From assembly GCA_015657535.1 (NCBI GenBank), contig JADHZB010001111.1:2142-66141 (forward strand): a DNA stretch of 64,000 nucleotides, given 5' to 3'. Numbering within the stretch: position 1 is the stretch's first letter; every line of letters starts with the position of its first letter. The notes beneath the pieces were generated by a model, which was not told the DNA's origin, searched no databases, and saw only the letters and a program-made list of their open reading frames with translations. This DNA is from Nephromyces sp. MM_2019 (lineage: Eukaryota > Apicomplexa > Aconoidasida > Nephromycida). A program made the position numbers and the translations under genes. Shown here one piece after another: positions 37,214-52,300 of the stretch.

Positions 37214-40200
37214 ATGGTTGTAGATGTAGGTAGAGGCGTCGTTCCAAAGCGTGGAAAGACGCAGCTGCAATCTTCATGCTCTTCTTTTAATTTGCATTCT
37301 GGCCTCACTAATAAACACGATGAAGCCCACGGAATGGAGGATGTTATTTGGCATACCTTGGGAAATGGCGAGGAGGAACACGATTCGGAGGAAGAGGAAG
37401 CGAATCGCATCGGTGATGTACCATTGTCTTGGTATGATAAGGAAGAGCATATAGGTAGGCTTGCTGTAGGGGTTACACCAGGCATATGAACTGGAATTGA
37501 TTTGGGATGGTTATAGCCGACAATTATGGCTCGAAACGGGGTTTCTATGATGCGAAGCAGTGGAGTTAATTATGTTTTTGTGCATGATTGTGTGCATGCA
37601 TTTATTTTTTTTCTGCTACTTTTGAGTTGAAGTTCATGCACTGACTCGGCAGCTATATGACTTATGATTTCAGAAGTCTGCGTATTTTTTAAGTGAAGGA
37701 AGTAGCCTGATCTGCGGTCAGAATTTTTAGCTTCAATCTTGAGCTTGTGCTTTGTTTTATGAACTGTGCGATACTATTTGGCGCCTTTAAGCATACTCCC
37801 AGGACATAGCCTCTCTGTAAGCAATTTTGTTGTATATTAAACGTTGCTAGTAACCTTTTCGTATGTGATGCAGTGTTCTAGTATATTTTGATTCCTATTT
37901 CTAATTGAGTATCAGCCTTTTTTGATGAATTGCACAGTTTAAAGGCTTGTTAAATTTTCAATGAGAATGAATGGTGCTGTCCTCACCGTTGTATTACGCT
38001 AGTTTACCTAGAGTTTAAGTCCTGTTCCTCGTTTCTTAGGCTATACCATAGAAGGAAAGAGGCTCATTAAGACTCTTAATTCCAACGAGATTCAAAAGCT
38101 TATCGCGAACGCTGATAATCCAGATTTCTGGAAGGTCATAAGCGATGAAAAGAATGATAAAAACGTGACGCTGGCGGACGAAGACATTAAGGTTATTTTT
38201 CTCTTCATACAATATAATTGAAGTTTTTCTGGTTTCGAAATTTTCCATTTTTTGAGCATGGCATGATTTTTTCTTTGAATTTCTTTCCAAACCGTGTAAG
38301 GGAATGGAAAATTTAATGCTTTGGTCATAGCACAGCTACAATAAAAACGGTTGCGTGTTTACCTATGGAACTGTCTGCTGCGTACCATTTTTTTCGCATT
38401 TTAATATTAAACTTCTTCAAGCCTAAAGAATTTTTTTTTTTTAAATCCCAGTTTTTTTTTTACAAAATCCCAATATTTGCTATCTTATTTCCACCACCTT
38501 TTTATCAGATACTTCAAAGGATAAAGAAAAATTACTTTCCTTCAAGCAGTACTACGGCTGAGGATTTCCATTATGAGCATGATAATCCCGAGGACAGGTG
38601 ATGTTATTTTTTCTTAGTGGCTGTACCGTTTTGAAAATTTTCTTATGAATATTTTTGATAGTCAAAAAACTCAATTTCTGGGTATATATATATGTATTTT
38701 TCCCTGGTATTGAGGAGTCATGGGGCGAGTAATAATAGCGAGCAAAAGGTACAATTCATAACCCGTTTTATCGCTTTTTTCAGCTTCAATTTTTTTTGTT
38801 TTTAATTTATTCTTCCTCTTTTTATTTTTCTAGAATATTCTCTTCAAGAGGTACTTTGGAGCCAAAATCTAGGTTTTTACCCTCCAAGTGGGAATCCAAA
38901 AAGATTTCAAGGTATTTTTTATTTTTAATTCTTTTGTTGTTCAGTTTGCCTGAAGACCAAAGCGGCAAGCATAGCAGCTGGTAGAGCTGCTAGTGGTATA
39001 AAAATTGGTGCTTTTTCAATTGGCAGTTCGATGTACATACATTTTGTTGAAGATAATACTATTTGTAGTTTCTTCTCTATGAGATTTTTCTATTTTCCTG
39101 TACGGCTATCTCTATGTTATTTCTGTATGATATTTGCGTATATTTTTTATATTCTTCCATTTTCACGTTTTTCAAGCTATTACAAGTGCTTCGACACCTT
39201 GACTTAGCTTAATCGCTGGCTTATCAGACTGACAGGAAACATGTGTGTTCTTTGCAGGCTAGTTCAACTTATTAGGGAAAATAAGTTGCAGGTGAAAAAG
39301 AAAATCAAAGCAGAGAATATCTTTGATCTCTGGGGTGGTGCTATATTAGATGCTGATTCTGATCAAAAGGAAGGAAGATTTAGGGGTTTAAGTTCTCTGC
39401 CTGCTCCAAAGCTTCCCATGCCAACTCATAGTGAGTCTTATAATCCTCCTAAAGAATATCTTTTCACTGATGAGGTGAGTGAATAGCTATATATCAAGTA
39501 CTGGTGGAATATATTGGTTGATATTTAAGCCTCAGGATAATGGAATAATTTTCCGGCTCCTAAACCTACTGCGTGGTGTGTTTTTTTTCTTGCCGTATTG
39601 AATAAGCACATTCTATACTTCAATGGAGCTTCACAATTTTCCTTTTTTTTCTGCTGTATATACAGAATGTGAAATGTTGACTGTTTATTCCCACATTAAG
39701 TAATTGACAAAGAAATTGAATTCGTTACTGGAGATTTTTTAATGCGTAGAATAGATCAATATTTCAGTTGTTATCAGAAACCCCAATTTTAAATTTTACA
39801 GATGTTAAATCTCCTTCTATCAAAGATTTGAGTATTTTTTTTATCAAATTCAAGTATTAGCAATTATTTTTAAGGTGATACTCTTGAAAATTTCATTTTT
39901 TTCTTCAATTTTCTTATGCATTACTTTTTTTCCTGCTGAAAGGAGTGATTTTATCTTTCCTCAGCCTCTTTTTGCGTTTTCATCACTTTTTCTTGGTGAC
40001 CTTTTTCGGCGAGAATAGTGCTTCTACTGTTCAATGTTTGTCTTGTGATATTGCTGTGCGCTAATCGCCTTTTTAAAATTCATTGTTTGGGCAGGAAAAG
40101 AAGTTATGGGAGGAAGTTAGTCCGGATGATAGAGAGCTCTCCTTCATTCCCTCTAGCTTCAGCCGGCTACGCCATGTCCCCCTTTATGGCGCCCTTATTT

Positions 40201-43200
40201 CTGAAAGGTAGCTAGCTTTTTTCTATATACAAATTTGTGGCCTTTGCGTGCTTTTTTCAGTTGAAGTCCTTTTTTAGCTTTGAAAAGTATATTTCATTTG
40301 AAGAAATACTAGCTGTGTTTCTTGCTCTATTTATGATGATTACCAAAAAAACTTCAATAATGAACATCCTGTGTAGGCTTGATCAATAGCCATATATAAT
40401 GTATTTAGAAGTGAAGAAAAGGAGTGGATTCGAGCTCCGTTTGGAGATTTAATAATAAGCGGTTCTACTGGGTTTTTTTGGCATGTTATTGCGTGGTGTC
40501 TTGCGTGTTTTCATGTGCTTTTAATTTTTTTCATAAGGCCGATTAATTCACGTAGTCTTCACTGCATCCCCTTAAAATTTCTCTTTAAGCGTGATTTTTG
40601 CTGTCATATGTATAACTTGGACGGAAAGATTCTCTAATTGCTGATAAAATTTTCCCATTAAAATACCCAATATTTTTTAAAATATGAGAGAACAAACAAT
40701 TTTTTTTAGTTAAGCTCCCAGCAAGAATATAGTAAATAGTCCAGACTCAAAATAGAAACTCGAGATGCTTTTATTGAGGCTTTTTTTTTATAATAATTTG
40801 TTCATCTTTTACAACAGAAGTTTTATGATCATTTCGAGTTGTTGATTTTGTCAGATTTGAAAGATGCCTCGACTTGTATTTATGCCCGAGAGCCCTGAAG
40901 CTTCGGATGAACGTGGACCCTGATTCTCTGCTACCGTCTCTTCCCTCTCCTAGTGATCTTAGGCCTTTTCCGAGTTTTATTAGGATAGAATACGAATATC
41001 AAAGGAATCCTTCGAATATGATGATTCGCGCACTCTCAGTTACACCACATGGGCAGTGGCTGGCAGCAGGGAGTGATAGTGGTGCACTCCTTGTTTTTCA
41101 TGTCTTATCAGGTAATAAAACAGTAGAAGAATAAAGTTATTCAAAAATACTATTGAAACTAGAGAATATCAAAGTATTTCTTATGAAATTTTGTGTGAAA
41201 ATTTACTATTTAAACTTTTATTTTTTTAGTGGAAAATATCTAGCCTATTATAATAGAAATATGATTAATCTTTTATTGTATTCATGTATTTTTACTTGCA
41301 AATTGGTTTTGAATTTTTGTATATATAAATACTTTATTTATGAAAATTGTTGTCTTTTATATGCATAATCGTATATTTGATAAAAAAGTTTATGAAAGAG
41401 CTAAAGAAGTTCGTAGAATACTGTTTTTTGAAAGGAAAAAAGTACTGAAAATATTATTTATTTTATGGCGGTATATATATGCAGCGTATTTGGAAGTTTT
41501 TGAAGAGTTTACCTTGCTAAGAAGAGTGTATTTTTGGAATTAAAAAATAACTCTTATTGTCAAGCTGCTGTTTTATGCTTTGTTTGACTGCACTTATACA
41601 AGTAGTGGCGATTGTTGAAGTTGAATTGGTTGCTCAAGAAAAAAATATCTATTGGGACTAGCTAACTTTGAAATAGTTGTTTTTTATTGATGTAGGAAGT
41701 GTATTTATAGAGCTTGCTAAAAATACAGTTATATAATACCTTTCTGATTAGAATTGATAATCTTTAGCGCTTTTACGTGTGTGGATTTATAATGCTATAG
41801 TCGCTGCATGCCGGAAGTCTATGTCTTGAACAGCATTGTTCAGCTTAGAATATATGTTTGTTGCCTTTTCTGATGCAGTGAATTTTCACTGTAGCAGAGA
41901 TAAAATTTGTCAACACTCAATCTGATTAGAATAAAGAAAAACATAAAATGGTGAAGATGAGCCAAGTTTAACCTACTGTGTTGTATAAGCTTTTTTTTAT
42001 TGTGTAGAACTGAATAGAAGGAAGAATTTAGGCGATGCTTTAGCGTCTGTGCTTTTAATTTTTTTCGGATAGATGATACTTTATATTTAGCGAGTTTTTT
42101 CAAGCATTTTTTTAAAATGAGAACTGTTTTTCTTCTCTACTTGCAAACTTGTGGCGTGTTTTTGTAAATTGCAACCTCGTTGCAAATCTCAGGCTTTAAC
42201 TAAATTACAATCGTCATTTTTGTGTTACCTGTTCACCTATATAGCAATTTTCTATTCGCTTTTTTCAGCGAGGATTTTCCTCAAATTACAGTTTCAGCAT
42301 GCGATATGGTCGATCTCCTGGCATCCACGTTTACCTATTATTGCTATTGGATTGGGAGTAGATTTGTATATCATTCATCTGGGCTTGCAAAATTCCGAAG
42401 TTTGGGTACTTTTAATAGCGGTTTTTGGTTCATGCTACCTTTAAGCTTTTTTGGAAGAGGGAGATATGAATCAGATTGATCGATTTTTTGTTTTGGAACA
42501 CATAAAAGTTCATTTAAAGAATTTTTGTTTTAGATTGTTCTGTTTCTGATTTTATAAGAATTGCTTAAATACTAGTGGAATATTTGCGGAAAAACTTGAT
42601 GAAATTTGTATTATTTTTCACATCTTCAGCCATTTTTTGATTAGTTTGACCGGAATTTTGTGTGATGACTCGTTTTTACTTCATCCCTTTTGAATGGGTT
42701 TTTCCCCTACTTTCAAGTTTATCTATATTTAACTTATTGCCCATTCAAAGTTTTAAAAGATTAAAAAAAATTGCTTCTGTAGAATTTACTCAATCTAAAT
42801 TGAGCCCATTGGCTTCCTCTTAAGTGAGCTGGTGCTTATTCTGCTGCAAAGGATGTCATACTACTCATTTTTTGTGATATTTTTTATGGCTCTGATGCTA
42901 CAAGCTACGCTACATCTACAGGTTTTACACTGCTGCTTATATAATTGTATCCTTGTCTTAAAATCTTCAATTTATCAAACAGGAGAAGAATGAGGCTTCT
43001 ACCATAAAAGGCAATTCTTCTCATAGTTTGCTCGGGGTGACAGATAGTGAAGTAGATGAGGCCAAGGCACTACTCAGCAAGCATGCTTCATCAATGAGTA
43101 GTGGTAGTAGTGGTGCTCAGGACTCAATGTTACCTACAGGAGTATGGATACCTTTTAGAGCTTTATTAAGCTTTCAGAAACAGTTGATTTCCTTGGAAAA

Positions 43201-46200
43201 ATCGGTTAGATTCTTGCTGATTTGTTGTTTTGATGCGTTTAGTTTGATGCTTTTTCCTTCTTAAACGTGTTCTTGCTCTTTTGGAGATTCTCGCTTTCTC
43301 TTGTAATATAGAAATAATGCTTTTAGTATGCTTATTTGGGATAGTTGTGCGAGGAATTGCAACAGAGACAGCCTAAATGATTACGAAATTGCCATGGCAA
43401 TTCCAGAATCTGCACACGTGTATGTACACTTATGCCGATATTTACATTAGGAATATGGAAAACCACCCGATTGGACGACTTTTATTTTAGATATGTCTAG
43501 CTTAATGCATGCGAATATTTGAATAATCTTTGAGGTTTTTCGCTGCATTTTTGCTGCATTTCTCTTTTTCGGTGAAGTGTTCTTTTCCTCTTTTTTTCTC
43601 TTGTTTGTGACGCTTTTCCCTCTTCTTCCGTGAATGTTTTCCCTTTTCCTCCGTGAAGCTTTTTTGTCTCTGCATCAAGATAAGGATTCACGCTTTTTTC
43701 TATGTTTCAGTAGTACCTAGCGACTGCTGTTGCGTAGACTGTATTCGTATTTGGCACTTAGCATTTGCAACTATGGAAATTTCACAGAATTATTTTGCTA
43801 CATATCATATCACAGCATTGCCTAATAGTGATGACTTTAATTCTTAAATTGAAAGGGAGCGTAGACAATATATCCGTATTTTACTTGGTACTAGTGTTGA
43901 ATGGCTTATCTTTCTACTATTTTCCCAGACTTTGCTCTTGATTAGGGTGTAACCAAGTTCAGATTTTCACTCTGTGATTTGGTTTCCTTCGCATCTATTA
44001 TTAGTCACGCTAGGTTACAACTTTTCTTTTGAGGTTTCTGCTTTTTATAGTTCATCTTATTGCCATTTTAACGTTATCATTCTACTCCTTCTGTAGGCAG
44101 ATTTTTTTTGCTTCAGAAAGCAAAACTACGAATACATCTTGTAAAGGGTTTTTCTGTGACGATTGTTTTTTTCAGCCTTTCTTTTGTATTCTATCATCAA
44201 GCCCGTTAAAGTCATGCTTTTTTCAGGGAATCGTAGATGCTGTTGTTATTCGGCATGAATCGGATATAAAAAAGATGTCGTGGCATCAAGGAGGTAAATT
44301 TGTATAAAGTAGATTTTTCACTATATCTTCGGTGTTTTCCTTGTTTGAATAGCTTTTTAGTGATAGCTCCAGCAATCTGCTCTTGATGTATATATAAAAG
44401 GGTGCCTCAAAATGTTATTTGATGTCCAAGCAGTACATGTGCTGAGCATTTTTGATAGAATGGTATTAGAAAGTGTGCATATGAGCGAAATCCAGGGATA
44501 TATGAAATTACCTTTAAACTTGATCTCTCTTCAATATACCCTTTTTTTGAAACTAGCTTTGAGCATGTGTTGTGGTATTCCTCATAATGGGCGTTCAATC
44601 GACTTGATTTTACTACTAGGTGTCTTGTATTTTATGTTCTTTACCCCTTTTTTTTGTTCTGTCTTTCACAGGAAACTACCTTGCGGTGACCTGCCCTGGT
44701 GCTGCAGCACCTGGTCAACAGTGCGTAATTCACGCCCTATTTAAACGCAGCTCAATAAGGCCGGTTCGGCGAAGTCAGAATGGGAGAATACGCGATGTAG
44801 CTTTTCATCCGAAGAAACCTTGGCTTTTTGTTGCTTTCAATGCCACCATAAGGTATATTTACGGTCTTCCTCTATAATTTCGAGGTTTTCATCGGGTGCT
44901 TATCTTGAGTTTTTCACCTTTATTTTTTCTTCTATTCTTTCGATTTTTGTTGCTTTCATGATATCTTCTTTTAGAGCTTCCAAGGCGAGAGAGGGGTATA
45001 ATTTAATAGGAAGTAAATCCCCCAACTTTCTTCTTTAAAATTCATTGCTTGCGCTGTGTTCTTTCATTTTCTTCGTCCAACTTTAAATTCAATTATGCTT
45101 TGGATAGGGTAGCTCATGAAGTGTTTTAAGTTGCTGTTCTTCACGAGCCATTTGACTGTATCCAGAAAGCACTGTTTTAGTTTCGAACTTTTATGGCACT
45201 AAGAATTATCTCCTATTGAACCGTTGCTATCCTAAGATGCTATGCTTTTTGACTATATACAGGTTGTACAATTTGAAGGCCCCAAAAGCAAACGACAAGG
45301 ACTCGACGAACTCAAATGAAAGAGCTAGCGAGTCTAAGGGGCTTACTTTAGTACAAAAGTTTCTTGGTAAGGCTTTCTTTATATGTTTGATATGCCTTCC
45401 CACTTATTCTGCTCCTAAGCGACTCTGGCTCTGTGTGCTTATATCATATGTTGTGTAAAGTTTCACAAGATTTTTAAGGGGTTTTAGTTAGACCCCTCAG
45501 GCTTCGTGCTTTTTTATATATGTCTTGGGATTATATGTGCTTACGTGCAGTCTACAATTTTCCCTCTTTGGTAGGCAAGTGTCTTATTTCTCCTTCCTCA
45601 TAGTGTAGTTTTTTTTTGGCTCCTCACATGCCAACACAGCTATTCTTAAACTTTATATCCTGATTCTATGTTCCTTGTAGAATAATTGCTTGCTTTGACT
45701 AAATTTCATTTTTGGTCTCTCTTTGATGCAAATATCATGTGGGATTTTACTTTCGAGCATTAGATGAAACTGCTTAAATTTTTATTGTATATAGGCGTGG
45801 AAGGTGTTTCCAGCATCAGCGTACATCCTTCCGGGGAACACTTACTTGTTGGTAGTGATAATAGCCGCGTGACCTGGTTTGACACTGGCCTGGGTAACAA
45901 ACCCTTTAGAGTCCTTAGGTTAGTAAAAATTTCGGCATTAAAAAATTTATATGCATGCTGCCTCAACGTTTTTGCTTGTTGGTGATGATTTGATTGCACT
46001 GGCAACTTTGCACATCATAAATTTGTATTGGGATGGCATTTTTGGGTTTTTCTACGGCAAAAATGCCAGGCTGATAAAGCTTGTTCTCAATCAAGGAGGA
46101 GGGAATAAGGACGAAAATCTTTGCGAAAAGTATTTTTATTTGCTTTGGAATCTTTGTCATGCTTAAAATTTTCTTGGGAAGGCTATGATTTTTATAGTTG

Positions 46201-47603
46201 AAAATATTTTGAGCGCTATTTGTTTGCGCTTCTAGCTCAGATATTCATCCGTTTTGCTTCGGTTAATTTGTGGTAATTTTATTGAAGCTTTATTACAGTT
46301 TTTAGTGGCTTAAACACTGCGTGCTAGAGTTGAATTTCTACTTAGGTACCATGACGGTGTTGTACTTTTTGTTGGGTATCACTCAAGCTTTCCTTTAATG
46401 CTTTCTGCATCCGATGATGGGTAAGTTCGGTGGGGTTTCGTTTAGATGTATATATTAATGATGTTTTGTCAATTTTTTCGGTTTGGTGCCTATACCCCAG
46501 AAGTTATCGTGTTTTTTTGGATAATTGTCGGACAATTATTAGGCTTTCATAAACTTTTCTAGCGGGATGGCTGAGATGTGTGGATGTAAAAAATGGTTTT
46601 ATATTAGTCTTTGACTTTGTTCCTCATTTCTAACTTTCTGCTGCTTGATTTCATATAATTATAAAGTTTGCATTTACTCACCTATATTTTTATCCGTTGT
46701 TTTATATGGGAAGCTTTTTTTCTGTGGTACATTCAGATGAGAGCGATATGTATACGGCACTTTAGTTGTTTTCTTGCCCCTTAATAATACGATATCAAAT
46801 TTTTAGGCTCGTCAGACAAACATATTTGTTATGTGTCGCACCTCACATATTGAATGCCCGAGATTAAAACAGTTTTCTGGATCATAGCTTTTCGCCTCAA
46901 TTCTTTTGTCTGTGCTGATTGTACCCTTGGCCTAATCCTCTTATCAAAAGAGCATTTATTCCCAATTTGGTTTTTTTATCAGAATTGCATATGTGTTCCA
47001 TAGCAAGGTTGCTGAATTTAATTTGAAGAATCCATTGATAGTCCCTCTTAAGAAGTTGATGGTGAGTATTTAAAACCTTTCAGGCCACGATATGCATGGT
47101 ACTGGTAATTTTAATGAGCCTGTTATATTCCTCTAAGTCATGTGGTGTGTGTTTTACTTTTCTTGTCCAGCAAATATCCTTAAGTTTGATTTGCCTTAAA
47201 AAACTTTGGGAAAATTTTTCAAGAGATGTAGAACTGTTTGCTGACAGAATCTGCTAATTTATATCTTTATGATTTAATAGACTGTGCTAGTGCTTTGAGT
47301 TTTACATACAGAGAAGGAAAAAATACGGAGGATATGGTGGCTAGTAAAGCCTGGAGAAGAACATTTTATTTTGAGTACTAGTTTTGTTATATTAAACTTT
47401 TCTTCTTGCTTGAAAAAATTCACTTATAGTATACTTCATCTCTTCTCTAGCTCTAGAAGTTGTAACTTCCTATCTTTCTGCAGATCCCTGGGGAGGATTT
47501 TTCAACAACCTCTCAAGCAGGGATCACTGCTTGTACTTGGCATCCTACCTTTCCCTGGGCATTTGTAGCTTCAAAAGATGGCCGCATATTATTGCTGGCA
47601 TAG
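37214..47603 (+). CDS. BOP1: Ribosome biogenesis protein BOP1/ERB1, 16 exons
   Basis: Member of the PeBoW complex (Pes1-Bop1-WDR12; yeast Nop7-Erb1-Ytm1) needed for 27S pre-rRNA processing and 60S assembly in the nucleolus. Exons 37214-37454, 38040-38191, 38509-38597, 38834-38911, 39258-39474, 40095-40207, 40855-41111, 42269-42399, 42983-43204, 44227-44293, 44672-44852, 45263-45366, 45795-45918, 46346-46420, 46983-47061 and 47484-47603 join in phase to 749 residues, almost equal to human BOP1 (746). The acidic N terminus leads to the BOP1NT domain: DVPLSWYDKEEHIGYTIEGK, then SYNPPKEYLFTDEEKKLWEE, VPLYGALISERFERCLDLYL and SLLPSLPSPSDLRPFPS. Then follow WD40 repeats: ALSVTPHGQWLAAGSDSGAL, FQHAIWSISWHPRLPIIAIG, DIKKMSWHQGGNYLAVTCPG, IRDVAFHPKKPWLFVAFNAT, VSSISVHPSGEHLLVGSDNS, ending in ACTWHPTFPWAFVASKDGRI. 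One of the best supported models in the window. Confidence 0.96.
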
Positions 47604-49307
47604 GCGGGTTTATTTGGGGTTCTTAGAATGTCTAATTTCTTTTATTGGGAAGCTCTTCTGGACATTCCAGAGGTGCCTCTAGTGTTATACTGGCTACTTT
47701 GCAATTTTTACCCGTACAAATATGACTTTTCCTTGTTTTCAATATTTTTGCCAGTACTCTTTTTAGAGTATTTGATAAGCTCTTGTATTTTTGTTGCTGC
47801 TGGATATCGTCTTTTTATACGTGTTATTGGGCGCTTAGACTCGGCTTCTCGTGCTAAATGTTGGCGTGATATTCCTTAGGAATGGAGACAGTTTTCTTTT
47901 GCTTTCATGTTGCTTATCCTTGCTTTTTTCTCTTTTCTCTTGTGGTTCTTACTTTTCTATGCGGGACCCTTGGCAGCTGTCATTCGCTGTAATTTTCAAC
48001 TTGTGGCATTACATATACAAAGTTTACTTTAGCATACTATCAACAGTTATACAGCCTTTAATCTATGTAATTTTGTGAAAGAAAATAACATGTTAGACAT
48101 GATGATGGTTATTCTCGAGCAAAGATAATAAAAATTTTTGCCTGTTATACTACATTTGTTATTGAAGCCTGTAATAAACTTGTTTCAGTGTTTTATCGCC
48201 GATACTATATCACTTAGGTTCATTTTTTCTAGACTTGTAGTTAGTCCTCATTGGTTTGCTAGCAGCAAAGTAAGAATTATTAAAAATACGCCAGCTTTGA
48301 TCGCTGTAAGTTACGAATTTTGTAGATGCCATCATGTGCGTTAAGCTAAGATGGTGCATATCCTAAAGCGTGGTTACAATTGAAATAACTTTATCGAAAC
48401 TTGGAAGTTGCGATGACATGACTATTTCGCTGTTAAGGCTTCCGAGTTCTTTGATGCTTTAATTGTGGATTGAGCTTCATCAGGTCGAATTAATTTATTG
48501 TAATATTACAATTATGTCATTCATTAGCATGATTGTGTCTACCAGCTTTAAATATGGTGGTACTTTCTTTTATTTTTATGCGAAAAGGGGTTACGATTCC
48601 TACTTTTCAGTGTAATACGCCATTTTTCCTGCAGCCCTGCTGATTACCCTGCTACTCGTTACATCAGCGAAAATTCCAGCAATATTTTTATAAAAGCTTA
48701 TTTCTTTACACGAAACCAGCTATTTGACTATGTTTCTGGTAGTCATCTGCTCTACATTTTTTTGCAGCGGTAAAACTGCTCGCATCCCTTTAGCCCGATA
48801 TATCATACCGATTTGGAATAAAAGGGTTTTATCTTGCTGTAGTGCCTAGGACCCTCGTTTGCAAAAAGCTTGAACGGGTTCATATCACTATTATCCGTTA
48901 AGACCACTCTGCTATCTCGCACTAGCGCTCAGAGTAGCGCTTGACGCAGCTGAGCGCGGCTAGGGTGGACGCGCTTATTAAACTACATCTACATAAGACA
49001 CGTATATGCTATCTACTTAGCATGTCGTAGGCATGTCTGAATCAGTAATGTTAGTGGAATTTCACAAGTTGAATGCTTCTCTGATATGTTATTTAGCTAC
49101 TTGCGAATGATAAAGCGCTCTGTTATACGCTTGCACTCTGGTAGTCTTTCTTTTGTACAACAGCTTACGAATTCGTTTTCCAACTTTCAAACAACTTCCA
49201 TTAGAAGATTCGCTCCCTTTTATCCGGTTTTGATACAATCTACCGAAATTTTCGGTATTCGAGGATTATATTTATCTTACTGCATATTTATGAGATTTCC
49301 ATACATC
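47604..49307. other. Intergenic region between BOP1 and WDR92
   Basis: 1.7 kb, T-rich in the first half (3' flank of BOP1) and more even in the second. Open frames are short and hydrophobic as expected from T-rich DNA. No exon was found. Confidence 0.55.
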
Positions 49308-52300
49308 ATGAATCTGGATTCCCCGCAGTTTATCGAAGTAGCGGTACACGATGTAGGCTATAATGCGTACGAAATGCTTTGGATACCCCACACCGCCAAC
49401 TTATTAGCTCTGGGGGAGGACATGAGATGCAGGGGCTGCGTTAATATGTATGAGTTAGCAAAGAGGGAGATCCATCCTTCTCGGACAACTACGACGGAAT
49501 CTGGGATAAAAACGGGTGCTTTATGCTACACGCGGTCAGGTGCTCTTTGCCTTGCCACAGGTAACGAGCTGGCCATCCGATCATATGATATCTTTAAGCT
49601 CAGCTTTATTTTATAGTCTCCATTGTTAATTGTGCTAATAATGTAATCTGTATTTTTTTCAAATTTTTGGGAAATATCAAGCGTGAAAAGCGGATTGTAC
49701 ATGTTTGATGTACTTCGTTTGGTAGCCTACGCCGGTCATAATTGATGTAAAAGCCTAGGTAATGCCTCTGTTCCGTAATGGTCTGACTCGCGAAACGACT
49801 GTGCTCTCTGAGATAAAATTTCCACCAACGTGGGTTTGTCTTACAAAATAAACCAATTTTGTGCAGTCTTTGCAATAGAATATTCCATAGGGTCTTCTTT
49901 GAAATCGTTTTTGCCATCGTGATATGCGCTAGGATCCATTAATGGCGAAGTGGCGCTTTATGATCTGGAGGGTGGTTTTTCGAAACCTACATGGTTTAAA
50001 AGCACGCGCGCACTGCCAATCAACAGGCTAGCTTTTTGCGGTGTTGTTCAAGGGGAGATTGGAGCTGCAGAGTCCCTACCTTCTGAGCGAGCCGCTGCCG
50101 AGATTGTTACTGGTAGCAGCAAAGGCTTTCTAGGTGTTTGGGACCTCAGAATAGGAGAAGAAGTAGGTCTTCATACTTTGTTATAAGTGTTAAATTACAG
50201 CTTCACAGCTTGACGTTGGAATCGTTTTACTCCTATATTAAGTAGTGCTACTCATTCGCACTAAGGTATCTTTTTTACCCAGTTGTGCAAACTCCGCAAA
50301 CCGTTGTAACACTGAACAATGCAAAGGGACTCCTCGGTGTACCCATTGATGATTATGCTAATTGTCGTTAGTTATATAGCACATGTTGAAAAATTGTCTA
50401 AACTGTTCGATGGAAGGGGCACTAAAGTTTCACCAAACAGCTCGATACACCTTATTTCATTGCTAAGTTTGGCACGCACAATAAAAAATAAAGGGGGTAT
50501 ACTTTAAGAGCTGTTATGAAGAACTTAGTTCACTCGCTATGCTGCCTTTTCTTATCTTTGCTTAGTAAATGGTAATCTTCACCTGCCGATAAATACAAGA
50601 AATTTTTTAAACGAATATACTGTTCTTACATGTACAATAGCTAGAATAGGCATTGTAACTTTACTTGTGATTAGCCATAGCCCCTTTCGCTTCGGAAGGA
50701 TCATATGAGACTACGCTGCATATACAGGTTATGTCATATGAGCCCGCCTTAAATAAAGGAGCCCCTGATTGCTGGGCTATTACAACAGGCAATAGTACTA
50801 GCACGGATAAAACTAACATAGCTGCAGCATTTAGTAATGGAGATGTAAAATTAATTGCTATGCAAGACAGTGCGGTACTATGGGAAACCAATATTAAGCA
50901 TGGGGTTTGCGACATTCAGTTTGACAGAAAGAATATAGCTATGAATAAACTGGCATGCGCAACGGTAGGAGGCTTTGTGGATGTCTTCGACCTTCGTACT
51001 TATAACGAGCAGGATGGCTACGCGAAGCTTCACTGCAAAGTATCTAGCGGTAAGCACTATCATTTTTTTTTAAGGTTTTCAATAAATATAAGTACTTTTA
51101 AGCGCCATTCCATAGTTCTTGGCTTCCTGAATCCTTACAGTGGTTGCCTGCTCACTTATCCTAAAGCATCATAGGCGCGTGGTACGTAAAACCCGTAATA
51201 CCAAAAACTGTGTTAAGCCAGCCTTCGGTTTTCAGTTCAATTTTCTAGTTACAAAACGTAGATATGCTATAAAGGTTTTCGAACATAGGAATAATAAAAC
51301 AATGATGTGCTATGTCTGAACTTTATAGTTGTAAAGAAGATTTTATCCTGTGAAGTTAATAAGGGTATGAAGAGAGTATAGGTGCCTTTTTTTTGACAAT
51401 CTTTCTTGGAAATTTTATAAATTTCAATAAATTTTCTGACCTCTCGACGGCCTGATTGGCTCCTACTGCGGTAAAATCATTTGATTACGGGTTGCTGAGA
51501 TAAAGACATAACACCTTTGTACATTGGTCGAGCTACTGATGTTCGAGCTTCGCAGCAACTTGACCCCTTTTTTTATGAGGTTGCGATGCCGATTTAGGCT
51601 ATGATGGCTTCCTAATGTGTAAGCTTAACCCCTTTTATCAGTAACAGAATTCTGATATGAAGCTTACCAGTATGACTTTTCTTATAACCCCGCTGATTCA
51701 AGTGAATACGCGCCGGTATTAACGTAAGCATATGTTTCGAAATTTTGAAAAAATTGGAAAATATCTGCTATCTTTTTTTTACAAGCAACCAACTGGCGAT
51801 GTCAATTTATGCCTCAAAACCGAGAAATATGCGTGGTATCGTCAGGAGATGGAGCGGTAAGAGCAAGTAACTTTCAAGTCTTTTTTGAGTTGGATTCTAT
51901 ATCGTGCTGAATCTTGCCTAGGCAAGTGTCAGGAATTGCAATATTAGCTCGATTCAGTATTGGGACTACACTATGACCCCTGTCCCCAGAATGTACACTA
52001 AATATAAGTAGTGGTAGGTGAGCCCTTCAACACGCTCTTAAACATGTAGCATTTTGTAGCGAGCGTATGCAGTGCTACTGTGCATGAAGGAATCCGAGTA
52101 ATGAATGATGCAAATATAACATGGTCACTAGCCTGTGTAAAGAAGGTAATGCTGCAATTTCATCGTACAGAAGAGGAATATGCTACCGTTACTACCCGAT
52201 CGCATGGTTGCTTTGGAGATAAAATATCCTTCTTGATACGAGCTGGAGGGTAGAACGACATTCCTTACTCATGCTTTTCATTGTACCTTAGTAGCTCCAT

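Noticed and set aside
40873..41134. An ATG at 40874-ish of the BOP1 exon as a gene start
   Set aside because: The exon is internal; six upstream exons encode the conserved BOP1 N-terminal domain in phase.
47628..48344. Hydrophobic plus-strand frames downstream of BOP1
   Set aside because: T-rich DNA yields Phe/Leu-rich frames by chance; BOP1 already ends in a proper terminal WD repeat and stop at 47603.
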